64,000 nt of DNA from Peribolospora baueri (GCA_029717555.1 JAMDHS010000023.1:1-64000), one strand, 5' to 3'; positions 1-12,294 are shown, counted from the stretch's first letter. The notes: generated from the letters alone by a model not told the origin. Made by a program: numbers and translations.

Positions 1-12
1 CCCCCCCCTTTG

Positions 13-47
<35 letters not shown>

Positions 48-51
48 ATTC
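1..51. other. Low-complexity window edge: poly-C, poly-A, then GAATTC
   Basis: Eight C residues, TTTG, a run of about 32 A and then an EcoRI-type GAATTC sit directly before coding sequence. The A run is open in the reading frame of the following gene (it would encode lysines), but such a tract is unlikely inside a Kre9-like domain. It may be an intron tail, a homopolymer of uncertain length, or an assembly or cloning edge. Confidence 0.5.
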
Positions 52-952
52 ATGACGGGCCAGAACTTGAACATGGTCAGCTCGCTCGCCTCGCCTCCCT
101 GCCCGCATTCGGACAGAAGCTCATCTTCGTCTCCCTCCCGTCTCGCAGACCGTCCTCGAAACCGTCGCCACCGGCATCGATGGAACGGACGCGACGAAGA
201 ACACGTATAGCTGGACCTGCCCGGACGTCAACCCCTACTCCGCGGTGAGCGTCGGGATCGATGAGCGACCGTGCGAATGCGCATGCTTGCTTGGCTTCTG
301 AGACGAGTGTGCAAGGAAGGAAGGAAGGAAGACGCTCTCTCATCGCGGCGCCGTCCGTGCACGCTACCACGTCCTAATCGTCGTCCCCACTCCTCCGCTT
401 TCTTTTTTTCAGATCTACTTCTACCAGTTCCTCGACTCGACCGGCTCGGTGAGTGTGCTCGCTTCGCGACATCGCCGCTGTCGCTCTCTATGCCGAGTCG
501 CGACGCCCGCTGACTTTTTTCTCACCTTCTGCTCCTCCCCCGTCTCGCAGAACCCCACGTGGACGACGCGCTTCGCCATCGCCTCTTCCTCGGGACAGAC
601 GACTCCCCCTCCCGACTCGACGCAGCCGAACGGTCAAGCTATCCCCTGGGGCAACGGCGCTCTTGCCAAAGGCGCCTCCTCTTCTGCCTCCTCCGTCTCC
701 TCCGGCACCGTCAGCGCCAGCTCTAGCTCCGCTTCTTCCTCCTCCCCTACTAGCGCCGCTTCTGCGAGCCACTCCACTCAGACGTCTGGCGCCGCCTCCT
801 CTGCCTCCTCCCACTCCTCCGGCTCTTCCACTGGCTCCAGCTCCAGCTCGTCGCGTGCCTCCTCGAACGGCAGCAGTGGCGCCATCTCCGCGAGCGCCAG
901 CGCTCTCCTCGCCACCTCCGTTGGCGTCGTCGCCGCCTTCGTTTTCGCTTGA
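52..952 (+). CDS. Kre9/Knh1-like Ser/Thr-rich GPI-anchored wall protein, 5' partial
   Basis: This is probably a cell-surface protein of the Kre9/Knh1 Ser-Thr-rich GPI-anchored family, which is linked to beta-glucan or wall assembly. Exons read as (before 52)-75, 149-244, 413-448 and 551-952, all phase 0. The joined product has TGQNLNM, TVLETVATGIDGTD, YSWTCPDVNPYSA, IYFYQF and then NPTWTTRFAIAS, the usual N-terminal domain of the family. QAIPWGNGAL follows, then about 90 residues rich in Ser, Ala and Gly, and a hydrophobic tail (LLATSVGVVAAFVFA) that looks like a GPI-attachment signal. The signal peptide and first exons lie off the left edge. The first intron uses a less usual GTCAGC donor. 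Family assignment is from sequence pattern; the role in glucan assembly is inference. Confidence 0.75.
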
Positions 953-3781
953 CAAGCATTCGCTTTCATCGGTCGTCTGCCCGAGCGCACGTTTCCTTTT
1001 CTTCCTCGGCCTCCACCTTTGTGCTTTGCGCGACGTCGACTTTTTTCTTCTCTGTCTAAGTCTGCCTACCTATCGACCTCCACGGACGCTTCCACTCTCC
1101 TCCTCTGCGGGCCGTTCCGTCCCTCCATTCCCTCTGCCCGCTTCGCCCGTTCTATTCCCCTTCCCTCCTTTCCTCGCGTCTCTTCGTCCATTAATCCCTC
1201 GCCGCATAGGACTCTCCCCCGCTCTCCTCCCACCTGCACCCGCCTCACGCACTCGCAAGCCTACCTGGCAAGTAGTAAGCTGTAGTCAAACTTGGTCATC
1301 TCGGACAGGACAAGGGTTACATGTTCCTTAGGTACCTAGGGCAGTTTGGTCAGTTCAATTGGATACCTATCGTGCCACGAGCGACTGGCGTGCGAGCGAG
1401 CGTGGGATAGAGACGGGGAGGAAGGACGGCCTTGTCTGCTCTCGTCTCTCGTCATGTCAAGCCTCTCGCCTCTCGTATCAGCGGAGCTTGCTTCCGGTCA
1501 GCTAGCCCTTCCTTTCGGCCGTCGTCGTCGTACGGTGTGTGTGTATGTCACGTAACTGACAGCAAGCGGAGTTTGGACGAACCGGTCCCGGACCGGTCTG
1601 TGAAGGTCGTCGAAAGATGAAATGCGCATGTTGGGGTTCCGGTCGTCAGTCAAAAAGTCGGGCCTGCCCTCGATTGGATTGATTCATTGAGCGATGACGA
1701 GGTCATTCATTGTATTTGTTGGAGCTGGGTGATTTGATCAGGCAAGATGAGACATGCGCTCCTTGACGGAGTCCTGTCTCTCTCTCTGTCTGCGTGCCTA
1801 GCACTATTGGCATAACGAACGTCTGCAAACCTTGCTTTATCCAAACATTAATCTTGAGTTGCCGCCTGTCCGAATGGTTTTCCTGCAACGCCTTCTGATT
1901 CATCTCGGACCGACAACACACATTCAGAGCCAAGCACAGCGGCAGCACGATGCGATATACCGTCGAACGCAAGCATCTTCCATACGCGGCGCACGGCCGA
2001 CTGGTAGTCTACATGTAGAGCAGTCGGCGTAAAACGAACAGGGTGCCACTAATCGCGTATCGTACCATGTCGTCCTTCGAAGCGACGGTTACACCGTGTC
2101 GGATCGAAAACGTGCTTCGAGTCAGAAGGATTGAATACGTATGGACAGCTAAAAACAAAGTGCACCCAGACAAAGAAACGGACGGAGAAGATAAAGGTAA
2201 AAAGGAAGAGAAAAGTACACGCTCGATCCCGCTCCTCTTCGTCACTTGCGTTGGGACCGAGAGGCGACGGGAGGTAGAGGGATGTATGGATGGATGGAGC
2301 CGACAAAAGCAAGATAGACTATTGGGCTCTTTGACTTCTACATTCTTTGCCATCAATAATGACATTATGGTGATCGATATTGCCATTTGCGCATCCTTAA
2401 TTAACATTTAGGCCGTCAAAGACTGCAGAGAGGTATCCATATTCTACAATAACGTGTCCATATTCTACAGTAACCTGCTCATATCCTACAATAACATGTC
2501 CATATTCTACATTAACGGGTCCAAGAATTCTTCGGAGGCTTTTGACAAACGTGCCGTGCTCCGCCACGTGCTTGGCTAGGGTCAAGAGGCTGCGCTGCGG
2601 CTGCGACAACGGACGCCGTGTGGGTCCGTCGCCGTCGCCGTCGTACCGTGTCCGTTTCCCTGGCGACAGACAGACACCATCACATCATATCTCTATTGGC
2701 AATACCGTAACTACCTGGCGCTACGCTTTGTTACGGTATCATCGGCTGCCGCTTCTGCGCGTCGCTTGTCGACTGGCGAGGAGGGTTCCTTTTGGCCGCG
2801 TGCTGGGCTGCGATTCCGATTCGTCGTCGTCATCCTCCGTCCGTCCGCACGATTCGTTCTTCGTTCTTGCGCTCCGCCAAGGCCGTGCGAGCTTGACTGA
2901 TGCCGATGCTGCGCGCATTCTCACCTTGCATGCACTCTCACTTACACTCCTGGACACCGCTCGCTCGCTCGCTGGCTGACTTGATTCCGAAACTTGGCTT
3001 CAGTGCGATGGCGCACGTTGCGTTGCGACTCACTCCACTCTTCACTTCACTCTCCCTTCAGGCCTCCGTTCATTCTAACCTAAGGCTTCTCCCCGATCGA
3101 CGGGCTGGCTGCCTGGATGACTGGATGGCCGGCGGAGGGACGGATGGAGAAGCAGGTCAGCGACCGCTACGACGGCATTGACGACGACGACGACACGACG
3201 ACGACGACGGCGGATATCTGTACGACCGGCCGGCAACTGCGAACAAGGGAGCGCCGGCCCCCTTTTCGCCTGCCGTCGAGAAAAACTGACCGAGTACCCC
3301 CTATCCAGGTTGCCCTTCTTCTCTTCGCTCCATTTCGCCATCCCTCCCCGTCGTCACTTCACTTCACCTCTCTTCCCACCACCACCACTTTTCCCCCCTT
3401 CCTGCGTTGACCAGGACGATCCATCCCCACCCTCCTTTCTTCCCGCGCCTTACCTTCATTCTTCCCCCAACGGTCCTTTCCTCCCCCCCCCCCTTCTTCT
3501 CCCCCTCGCCACTTCTGTGAAGGGCCACTTCTCTCAAGACTCCGCAACGCTCGGTCGATCCGGCGTTTCAAGCATTCGATTATACAGCCGCACACTATCG
3601 CCTCATCGGCTCGCCTAGCCCCGTCATCTCCTTCTCCCCACCACCCGTCGTCTCGGCTCTTGCGGAGGCGTCTGGCACGCTTCGACTGTCCGAGCGAGCG
3701 AACGCGGAATACTTTGTCGTCGTCGTCCACGACGGCGTCCGGTCCCCTTTTTTCCATTCTTCATTCTACTTCCATTCGCTC
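953..3781. other. Intergenic spacer, no gene recognised
   Basis: The spacer is 2.8 kb between the wall protein and noxR. It has CT-rich tracts near 1000-1250 and 3300-3500, a (GAC)n run near 3180-3215, and the 21-bp minisatellite annotated separately. Short open frames in it have biased composition and match no family I know. The last 400 bases are pyrimidine-rich and are probably the noxR leader and promoter. Confidence 0.6.
2436..2519. repeat. Minisatellite, four units of 21 bp
   Basis: Four head-to-tail units of exactly 21 bp occupy 2436-2456, 2457-2477, 2478-2498 and 2499-2519, with core TCCATATTCTACAATAAC and a variable last three bases. Units differ at a few positions. The array is AT-richer than its surroundings and lies in a non-coding spacer. 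Because 21 is a multiple of three, each unit also reads as seven codons on the minus strand, but that frame is not a credible gene. Confidence 0.9.
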
Positions 3782-6502
3782 ATGTCTCTCAAGGTCAGTC
3801 GCACCGTCGCTCGTCCCCGTCACCGACGAGGGACCCATCCATAGTAGCCAAAGGCAGCGGAAGAGAGGTCACCTCACCGGACGAACGTTCTCCCCTCCCA
3901 CCCCCTCCCCAGGCCGAGATACAGACGTGGTCTGCAGCGTTGACCGCCTACGACGAGGGCGACTTTGACGGTGCCCTCGATAGATTTTTTGTGAGCCCGG
4001 GGCCACGATGGCGTCCGTCTAAGCGTAAGCGCGTCTCGGTTCATACGCCTGACCGCGACCCTGCCTTTTTTTTTTTTTTTTTTTCCCTCTCTTCTCGTCT
4101 CTTTCGCGTAGACGATCGCCGATTCGAGCAAGATCCTGTTCAATATCGGCCTCATCCTTGCCACCCTAGGGGAGCACGAAACCGCGGTGAGCTGCCCGTT
4201 TGCACGCTTCGCATTTTGCTTACTCTTGCGCACGTCGTCCCGTCCCGTCTCCCCGCTCACCCGGTCCCCACGTCGAAACAGGTCGAAAAGTACCGCGAAG
4301 CCGTCTCGCTCGACCAGTTCCTCGCCATCGCCTACTTTCAATGCGGCGTCTCCAACTTTCTTCTTGGCCGGTACGACGCGTCCGTGCAGGACTTTGACGA
4401 CGCCTTGCTTTATCTTCGAGGCAACCAGACCATCGATTATGATCAGCTCGGGCTCAAGTTTAGGCTTTATTCCTGCGAGGTCCTCTTCAACAAGGGCCTG
4501 TCGAGGGTGTGAGTCGGACGGAGAATGCCATGTCACCTTCCGATCCCACTTTTGCTCACCCTAAGGTTCATGTCTTCTGTCGTCTCCAGGTATGCCGGCG
4601 ATGAAGGTGGTGGCATGAGCGACCTACAGGAGGCGAGCATGGAGAAGCAGACGAGAGAGCACGACGTCATCAACGATGCCATCAAAGACAGGGCAGAGGT
4701 GAGCGCTCTTGCCGGGCCCGGGCCAGGGCCAATGCTGTGCTGTGGACGATGGAAGCCGCCGCCAACGTCCTTTCTGATCGCCCTCCTTATTCGAACGCAG
4801 GGTTACACCGTGTTTTCCATCCCCGTCGGTGTCCTCTACCGTCCTCCCGTCAACAAGACCAAGAACATCAAGACCAAGGATTACCTCGGGAAAGCCCGCC
4901 TCATCGCCGCCACCGACGCGTTCGACCAGGGCCTCGGCTTCTCCGGCGTGGAGAAGCAGAAGCAGATGTCGATGAAGTCGATGACCTCTGCTTCCGAAGG
5001 TCCCATGGAAGACCCCATGCGTGAACTCGGAGGCGCCAGAGACCGTTTCCGCGCGCTATCGAGGAGCAAGACCACTGTGGGCGCTGGCACGCGCCCTCGT
5101 AACGGCTCGCTCGACGACCTCGGCCCGCCGCGGCCCTTGGTGAGGCGTCCTACCGACATCGCCGCCTCCGCCTTTGCCAACGGCGGGTCCAGGGCTGGCG
5201 CTCTGTTGGGACGCTCCGCTTCCGCTCGGTACCCTGGCAGAGGCGCCTCGAAGACACTTCCCCGCCCTCCGTCTCCGTCGATCAGCAGTCCCCGCAACAG
5301 CCCGCCTCCGCTCCTCCGCGACGGTGCCCCCTCGCGGTCCAACTCCACCTCTTCATCCTCCGCCGAAGGCAACCTTCCTCGCACGCCGCCGCGGGACACA
5401 CAGATGCTCCCCCTTTCTGCCGGTGGCGGCGGCGGCGGCGTGGGCGCGACGGACTCGCAGTTCTACGACGACAACTTTCTCGACGCTTACGCGCTCGACG
5501 ATGGGGACAACAAGCGCGCCCTGCCGACGACGCCGCCGCCGCCGCCGCCGCCCGTGCCGCCTCTGCAGGCCAGCAACTCGACCAAGCGCGTGGAGGCGTG
5601 GAGGCAGAACGGCGGCGAGAGGGGCATGCGGCCCGCCGCGCCTCCTTCCTCCTACTACGGCGGCCGGAGTTTGAGCCGCCGCGGCCGCGGCCCCGGCCCC
5701 GATTCGAGCTTGGGTCGCTCCGTGAGCAGGAGAGGTCCCGGCCCGCGGTACAGTCGCTACGACGAAGACGACGACGGAGGCAGCCAGGCGTCGGGAGATT
5801 ATTTCGTCGAGATGGAGATGAGCAGGATCCGCGTCAAGGTGCGTGGCAATACGGCGAGGGGAGGGAAGGGCAGCGGTCCTGGACGGGGGGCGGGGGCGTT
5901 CGTTTGCTGGGAGACCCGTCTTCTCCCCGCGTCTTGGTTGCTTGCGCGCGCGCTCAGGCTCACGAGACTTTTTCTCAATCTGCCCCTCTCTTGGAACGAC
6001 AGCTCGACTACCGGAACGAGAAGAGGGGCCTCATGGTCATCGCAGAGGCGAGCCTGGACGAGTTGGTGGACAGGGTAAAGCAAAAGCTCCAGATTAGGAA
6101 CGAGGTCAACATGAAGTTCAAAGGTCCGTATTCCGATCGTATTCGAGAGTTTCGCGTCGATCGGGGTGGATGGAGAGAAAGACGGGATAAGGTGCTTGTT
6201 GTGGTATGCATGTAGCGCTGACAACGCCTCCCACGCCTCCCGCTCCCGTTTCATCGTAGATGAGGACGGCAGCTTGATGAGCATCATCGACGAGAGCGAC
6301 TGGGAGATCGCCGTGGTGAGCTTTTCTTCAAGCGTGCGAAGAATGAAGAATGCGTGAAGAATCATCCGGCGACGAATCTCCCCTCTGACTCGGACACCGC
6401 CCGTCTCCCTCCCTTCCGCCCTCCCCTTCGTCGCAGGAAACGGCCAGAGACTCGGCGGCAGGCCGGCCCGAAGGCAAGCTCGAGATCTGGATCAGCGATT
6501 GA
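3782..6502 (+). CDS. noxR: NoxR, p67phox-like regulatory subunit of fungal NADPH oxidase
   Basis: NoxR binds Rac-GTP and activates NoxA/NoxB, which make superoxide for hyphal and fruiting differentiation. Nine exons: 3782-3793, 3913-3990, 4112-4186, 4282-4508, 4590-4698, 4801-5838, 6003-6123, 6260-6315, 6437-6502, giving 593 aa. Residues 1 to about 165 are TPR repeats (TIADSSKILFNIG, LATLGEHETA, FLAIAYFQCGVSNFLLGRY). An activation segment follows from residue 168 (GYTVFSIPVGVLYRP). Residues about 240-500 are a disordered Ser/Pro/Gly/Arg region with polyproline. The C-terminus (about 508-593) is a PB1 domain with an acidic OPCA-type stretch (KDEDGSLMSIIDESDWEIA). The start is the only ATG giving the conserved N-terminus (MSLK, then AEIQTWSAAL). 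In the family the PB1 domain binds Cdc24. Confidence 0.95.
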
Positions 6503-8187
6503 TCGTCGCCCGAGTTGCGTTCTCGAGCTGTAGACCCTTTCCCGACACCACCCCTATCTGCCTGTCACCTAGTCTTATCGTCGTCTTTTCGGGTCTTCTT
6601 CGCATTTCACACCCACTTGTACACGCTTTTCCTCTCCGCCGCGCTCGGAAGAGCGTACCTCGTCCGAACCTCCTCCCGCCGGCTTTCCTTAGAAGCTCAG
6701 GGCACATTCCCTCGGCTGCTTCCATCGCTCGCTCAATCCAACGGCCCGTGTCCCTGTACTCAATTCTCGTCACGACAATCTTTCCCCCCCGGTACCGGCA
6801 GGCTTGCTGAGATTTCTTCGCCTTTTTCTTTTTTCTTTCTTCCTTTTTTCTTTTTTTCTTCTCACTCGTCCCTCCGTCTCTCTCTCTTCTGTACCTTTCG
6901 CGCTCTGAAGACTTGCGCATTCAATCATTTCGTTGTGTCACGCTCGCTAGCGAGAGGTGACGTCGATTGTATCTATTTCTACGACACTAGCAGAGCCTAC
7001 AGCGCACGACGGACGACATTCAGCGCGAAAGAAAGGAGAAAGAAAAGAGGAAAATGTACGGAACCACCGACCCGTCCGATCGACCACGTCCACATCTCTT
7101 CCTTCCTCCCGCCTTCTTACCTCTCCGAAGAGAAGCGGAAGACGATGAGGGAGGAGGGGAGAGCGGATAGGGCGCAAGCGGACAACAGGGTACTAAGAAG
7201 TCCGTCAGGCGGGGTCCCCGTTTCAGGGAACCTCACCTTCTTCTGGGCTGGATCTGACGCTCACCGTGGGCAGGTGGAATTCATGCGAAATGAAAGAGGC
7301 CGTCGGGAGCAACACGGGTGTAGGATCTGCGTGCGAGGGGCGGAATGGAGAATGGGGTGGAGGAAAGAGTGACGAAGAGATGGGGATGGGAGCGAGAAGG
7401 GGTGGTCAGCGATTCGATTCACGAAACCAACCAAGCAGTGCTTGCGGCGACCACCTCTGGTCCGCTGCCTCCACCAACAAGCCAGCCGGATATGACCGGT
7501 GGAGCGCTTATGAAGAAGACAAGCAAGCCAAACTAAACCGTCCGATACTCACCCAGCTCGCCGCACGAAGAGGAAAGAAGAGAGGGCTGAGAAGTCAGAC
7601 GAAGAATTTAAACGCGAGCCGCGGCGCCGCAGCAGACAAACGCCGCAGCAAAGAAAGCGCCGCAGTCGTCGCCTCCATCATTCTGCTCAGCTCCTTCTGC
7701 CGCCGCTCCGTCCGCTGCAGCACATTGGCCCTCTCGTGACGACAAGCGCTCGATTGGGGGGTGCGAATCTGGTCAAGATGAGATTGAGGTCTCGAGGAGC
7801 GACCGGGTCCAGACGAGATTCGAGTTCCGTGGCGGCCCTCAGCTTTCGATTAACGACGGGCGTGTGCCGCCCTGTCCATTCCGAGGCCGAAAGGCGAGAA
7901 GCCGGCGAGCGTCCAAAAACCGGAAGGCGGATCGGGGCGACTGCGGCGAGTATTCGGACACCGAAGGTCCGAAGGACCGACGACTCGGATGACGGTTTGG
8001 AGCCCCGCTGGACGCGACGACCGAGACGACGAGCGGTGGTTTAAAGATGGACGGAGGCCAGCTTGGCGGCCCGGGATGAGGTGGAGGGTCGAACACTTGC
8101 TCTTAACACCACCAGCCTCCCGCTCTTGCCTCGCTTGCCAACTCCTTCCTTCGTCCTCCAACACCCCCGCAATTTCCTTTACGTATC
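6503..8187. other. Intergenic spacer, no gene recognised
   Basis: The spacer is 1.7 kb between noxR and the dioxygenase gene. The left part (6520-6900) is CT-rich and fits a 3' flank. The middle (7000-7740) is purine-rich on the plus strand and contains frames with heavy Arg/Gly/Lys bias and no family resemblance. The right part leads into the dioxygenase start and is probably its promoter. I see no RNA gene. Confidence 0.55.
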
Positions 8188-9439
8188 ATGTCCCCACCAG
8201 CGACGACCGCCGCCGGCGCCAACGGCGCGCACGACCAGCTGGCCGCGTACACGGCCAGGGTGCAGTCCGTGGCCGGTCCGAACGGTGAGTGACATCGGAC
8301 CAGCTGTGGGCTCGTTCCCCATCGACGCGCATAGACTGACAAGCGTGCCCCTCCCTTACCGGTCACCATGGCCCGCCCGATCAGCCAACGCTCGCGCAAA
8401 GTTCGTCCTGGACAACCTCATGAAGCACCTCCACCAGTTCGCTCGCGAGGTGGACCTGACCCTCGAGGAGTGGCTGGTGGCGTGCGACGTGATGGTCAAG
8501 TCGGGTAAGATGTCGGACGAGAAGCGGAACGAGATGATCCTCATCTCCGACGTCCTCGGCTTGGAGAGTCTCCTGGACGAGATGGCGCACGAGCGCGCCG
8601 AGAAGGCGGCGGGCGTCAAGCCAGGTCAAGACACCGATGGTGTCTCTGTCGATAACAAAGCCACCCTCTCCGCCATCCTCGGTCCCTTCTACCGTGAAGG
8701 AGCGCCGGTGTACCCCAACGGCGCCGACATCGTTCTCGATCACTCCATCACGGGTCCTAAAGGCGAGAAGGGAGAGACTGCCCATTTGTTCGGTAGAGTG
8801 ACCGATGTCTCTGGCAAGCCGGTCGTGGGCGCTTTGATCGATATCTGGCACGATGGTCCGAACGGGTGAGTAGGACGGCCGGGTATACTCTCTGCCCTAC
8901 CCACCTTACTTATTTGAACTCGTCTCTTTCTGCAGCTTGTACGAGCAACAAGATCCAAACCAGCCCGAGTGGAACTATCACGGCCGGTTAAGGACGGACG
9001 AGGAAGGCCGATACGATCTGCGCTGTCTGCGCCCCGTCGCCTACCCCATTCCCTACGACGGCGGTGCCGGCGACATCCTCAAGGTCCTTGATCGGTCTCC
9101 CATGCGACCCGCTCACATCCACTTCATGATTCAGAAACCCGGTTACAAGACTTTGGTCACGCAGGTCAGTCGAACAAGTACTCGAACCACCCAGGCTGCG
9201 GGGGTTATGGTGCCTTCTCCTGACTTCTTCCTTCTATTCCCCTTCCACGTCACCGTTCTAATTTCGCCAAACAGATCTTTGACCGCAAATGCCCCTATAT
9301 CGAGTCCGATTCCGTCTTCGCCACCAAAGACGCCCTCATCGTCGACTTTGTGCCGTCCAAGAACGCCGCGGAGGAGAGGGCTCAGTACGTGTGCGAGTAC
9401 AATCTCTGTCTTGTCGCTGACACCCCGAAGGCTGGATGA
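8188..9439 (+). CDS. Intradiol ring-cleavage dioxygenase (hydroxyquinol or catechol 1,2-dioxygenase)
   Basis: This non-haem Fe(III) enzyme opens an aromatic diol between the two hydroxyls, feeding the beta-ketoadipate or 3-oxoadipate route. Exons 8188-8284, 8385-8865, 8936-9164 and 9275-9439 join in phase to 323 aa. The N-terminal helical dimerisation part (about 30-110) is followed by the beta core with LGPFYREGAP. The four metal ligands expected in the family are visible: Tyr195 (in IWHDGPNGLYEQ), Tyr229 (RPVAYPIP), and His253 and His255 (RPAHIHF). Length and the PVAYPIP and AHIHF setting fit hydroxyquinol 1,2-dioxygenase as well as catechol 1,2-dioxygenase; substrate cannot be told from sequence alone. 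No signal peptide is seen, so it is cytosolic. The neighbours are unrelated, so there is no catabolic cluster. Confidence 0.92.
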
Positions 9440-9835
9440 TCGCAGCGCACCGCCCTTCGTTTCCCTCTGGTTCCTCCACCACCGTCCATTTCCTACGCGC
9501 GCGACACGATCTTTGCCTTTCCCTTTTTCCTACCTCGCCCTGTACTCTTCACTCCACTCATGATCGATTTCATGAAGGAAGCGGAATCGCCACTAGTGAA
9601 CATGACTTCGATTTCATCGCGAAGGCCAGCAGGCTCAGTATCTAGAGCTGGCAACGGACGACAGATAGTAAGCCGACACAAATACGATTGATACAAGGTG
9701 TACCCGACGTTGGACACATACACCCCGAGCCGAACGAATAGATTGAAACGGAAAGAGAGCAACGCCAGCGAGCGGACCCAGGGATGAAAATGCGAGCAGA
9801 CTCGAGTCACCCATTTAGCCCCCCAACGAAACGGA
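9440..9835. other. Convergent 3' spacer
   Basis: A 396-bp spacer separates the stops of the dioxygenase (+) and the dipeptidase (-). It should hold both 3' ends. I see no gene or strong repeat in it. Confidence 0.6.
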
Positions 9836-12294
9836 TCACAGATCCGTCCTGAGCTTGTACCTCTCAACGACGGGCTGGGTCCCCTCCGCTTGGAGGCGCT
9901 TTGCAACGTCTTCGGCGCCGCGCATGACGCGAAGCAGGTTCCCGCCTGCGAGGAGGGCCAGGTCTCCCTCCGACCAGCCACGGCGGATAAGGATTGTGAA
10001 CTGACGGCGTGCCGAGCAGAGAAAGGAAGGTGGAAGGGCAGGACGACGGTGACGATGCAGTCAGCCTCTCCCTTGTCTTCCCGGTGATTCGCATTTCCCT
10101 AATTTCCAAGCGTGACACCCGTCCGTCATCGCGACGACATAGTGCGCTCAAGGGCGATCCGACACGACCGGAGAGCGAAGCGGCAGAATGAAATTTCCTC
10201 AAGGCTCACCAGATCAGGGAATTTGGAAACGTCCTCCAGTCCCTTGGGGACGGTCAATATGCCGTCGAAGTCGCTGCCGAGGCCCACGTGCTTGACGCCG
10301 GCCACTTTCGCAACGTGCTCCACGTGGTCCGCTACCGCTTCAATGTCTGCTCGCATCTCTTCCTCCTCCCGCTCGGTTCCTTTCACGGTCTTGTCATTCT
10401 GGAAAAGAAGAGGTGAGGTGGAGCGCTTTCCGGGGCCGATGAAATCAGGCGCAAAATTAACCATTATGACAGAATCGGGCGTGCCCCTGCCGACCTCGCC
10501 CGCCGAGTCGTGTTCAGCGAGCCGACGAAGAATGTTGTCGGGCACGTTGCGGGGATGGTCGTGCACAGCGCGGGCAGAGGAATGAGAAAAAATTACCGGT
10601 GCGAGGGAGACGTCGAGAGCTTGGACCGTTGTGGCGTCTGAGGTGTGGGAAAGATCCACGAGCAGTCCTACGCGGTTCATTTCGAAGATGAGGGAGCGGC
10701 CCAAGGATCTGATCGAAATGACCCACACGAATGGAAGGTGAGGCGAGAATGGAGGTAAGGCGTGAGAACCCTCTGTATGGGCAAGACTCACGAGAGGCCG
10801 CCATGACGAGGTTTTGAGGGCGCGGAAGAGTCCGCGAAGGGATTATGGCTGATGAAAACAAGTATCCTACCTTTTCAGACGCCGAGGTAAAGTAGGATTG
10901 AAAATGCACCAGTGCAGGGATGGAACTCACCAAGTATGAGTGAGTGTGATGTACTTTACGCCCAATTGATGATACTGCCGCGCCACAGCGACAGAAGTAC
11001 CGAGTTGGTGGGCACTGCATAATATGCACACTCCCCCATCAGCCTTGCCTCCAAACATGCGTAGGTTCGAGACTCGACGCTCACCCTTCCACGCCGTACC
11101 ATCCAAAGATCTTTCCCTGACTGAAGGCCTTTTCCGCCTCATCGGCCGTGCGTACGAAAGCGAAGTCCTGTGAGGTTCGACAAGAGCCCGACGAAGAGAG
11201 TATGAAGACCCCTCTGTCAGCATTACCGGTAACTCCGGGCTTCTCTTAGAGCGCTTTGCACCCACATCGGAGTATCTGTCGATGAGCAGCCGGGAAATGT
11301 CAATCTGCTCTAGCGTGTCCCTGTATTATTTTCACAAGATGACGACAAAAAGAACCAGCGTCAGGGCTCCCAACAACACAAGCCTTCTCGGCATTCGCTT
11401 TTTAGAGAAATAGAATCGCCCGACAAACTGACCTGACAGAGAACGTGGGACCAGTGAAGTTCTCTCCCTCCACATTGCCTTCATTGCAGGGGGTATAGAC
11501 GGACCAGAAGAATCCGCCAACTTTACCCTCGCGCAGACGGGGAATGTCTACGTGACCAGGAAAAGCCGTGGTGGAAGGGGCCACAGCCTGGGAGGAAGAA
11601 TGAGGGTTGAGGTCGATTGCACTAATGTTGTTTTGGTACAGGTACCGGACCTGGCGAATGCGACGCAACAAGAAAGGGAAAGAGTGAATGACAAAAGAGT
11701 GAGCGAGGATGTAAGAGAACCGTGTAGATGGTCGATCACTTACAAGAATGGGAAGATCGACATGGCCGTCGATGAGAGGGTTCTGGAAAGATTTGAATGG
11801 GGTATGCAAGTAGAGCAGACCGAATGAAGAAAGGTCGGTCCGTCTCCTCCCTACTCCCTCTCCGCTAAAACCAGCCGCTCGTGCTTCTGGGTGCCCAATC
11901 GACCCACCTCACGAAGGATCATTGCCGCCCTGGCTTCCGGCGACAAGTGCTCTCTATGCCACTTAGCCCTCGCATCACCTACGAGTTTGATAACGATCCC
12001 CATGACTACGCCGGCGATGAGCATAGCCACGGCGATCAAGGCGGCTAGACGGAGTGATCGAGGTTCGCCGCGGGGACGGCGCCATTGCCGAGTGCGAAGT
12101 AGTGGCACTCGCTCGTCTCGCTCATCGTCGTCACCTTCTTCTCGTGCTTCAGCGTGGGTCCTCTCTGCCTCGAACTCGGTGAGCGTCGCCTCAGCCTCAG
12201 TGTGTGCCCTCTCGGCCTCGCTCTGCGTCCTCTCGGCGTTGTGCTCAGTGGGGGGCTGCTCCTCCTCGCGAACCTGCGTTCCGGGATCAGCCAT
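9836..12294 (-). CDS. Membrane-anchored zinc dipeptidase (M19, renal dipeptidase family)
   Basis: This binuclear zinc enzyme hydrolyses dipeptides. Nine exons (transcript order): 12294-11908, 11782-11744, 11650-11433, 11320-11266, 11167-11085, 11014-10931, 10848-10792, 10708-10210, 10000-9836, giving 528 aa. Residues 1-82 are charged, with a Glu/Ala/Arg/Thr repeat (ERTQSEAERAHTEAEA). Residues 83-105 form one membrane segment (LAALIAVAMLIAGVVMGIV), so it is probably a type II protein with a lumenal or outer catalytic domain. Zinc-site motifs are present: His136 and Asp138 (IDGHVDLP), Glu260 (YGVEG), His329 (LVDLSHTS), His350 (IFSHSSAR) and Asp near 453 (GSDFDG). LTHT-CHNPFADS and GGNLLRVMRG are family hallmarks. 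Residues about 397-424 look like a loop insertion and could hide a missed intron. An upstream in-frame ATG at 12372 is possible but lacks support. Confidence 0.93.

Noticed and set aside
453-1331. Long Pro/Leu/Ser frame overlapping the Kre9-like last exon
   Set aside because: It is a different frame of a GC- and CT-rich stretch; the spliced Kre9-like reading explains the region.
2397-2609. Seven-residue peptide repeat (VTVEYGH type) on the minus strand
   Set aside because: It is only the translation of the 21-bp minisatellite; the frame lacks any other gene-like feature.
6515-7372. Plus-strand frame after noxR
   Set aside because: It starts at a non-ATG codon, translates a CT-rich 3' flank and has no recognisable motif.
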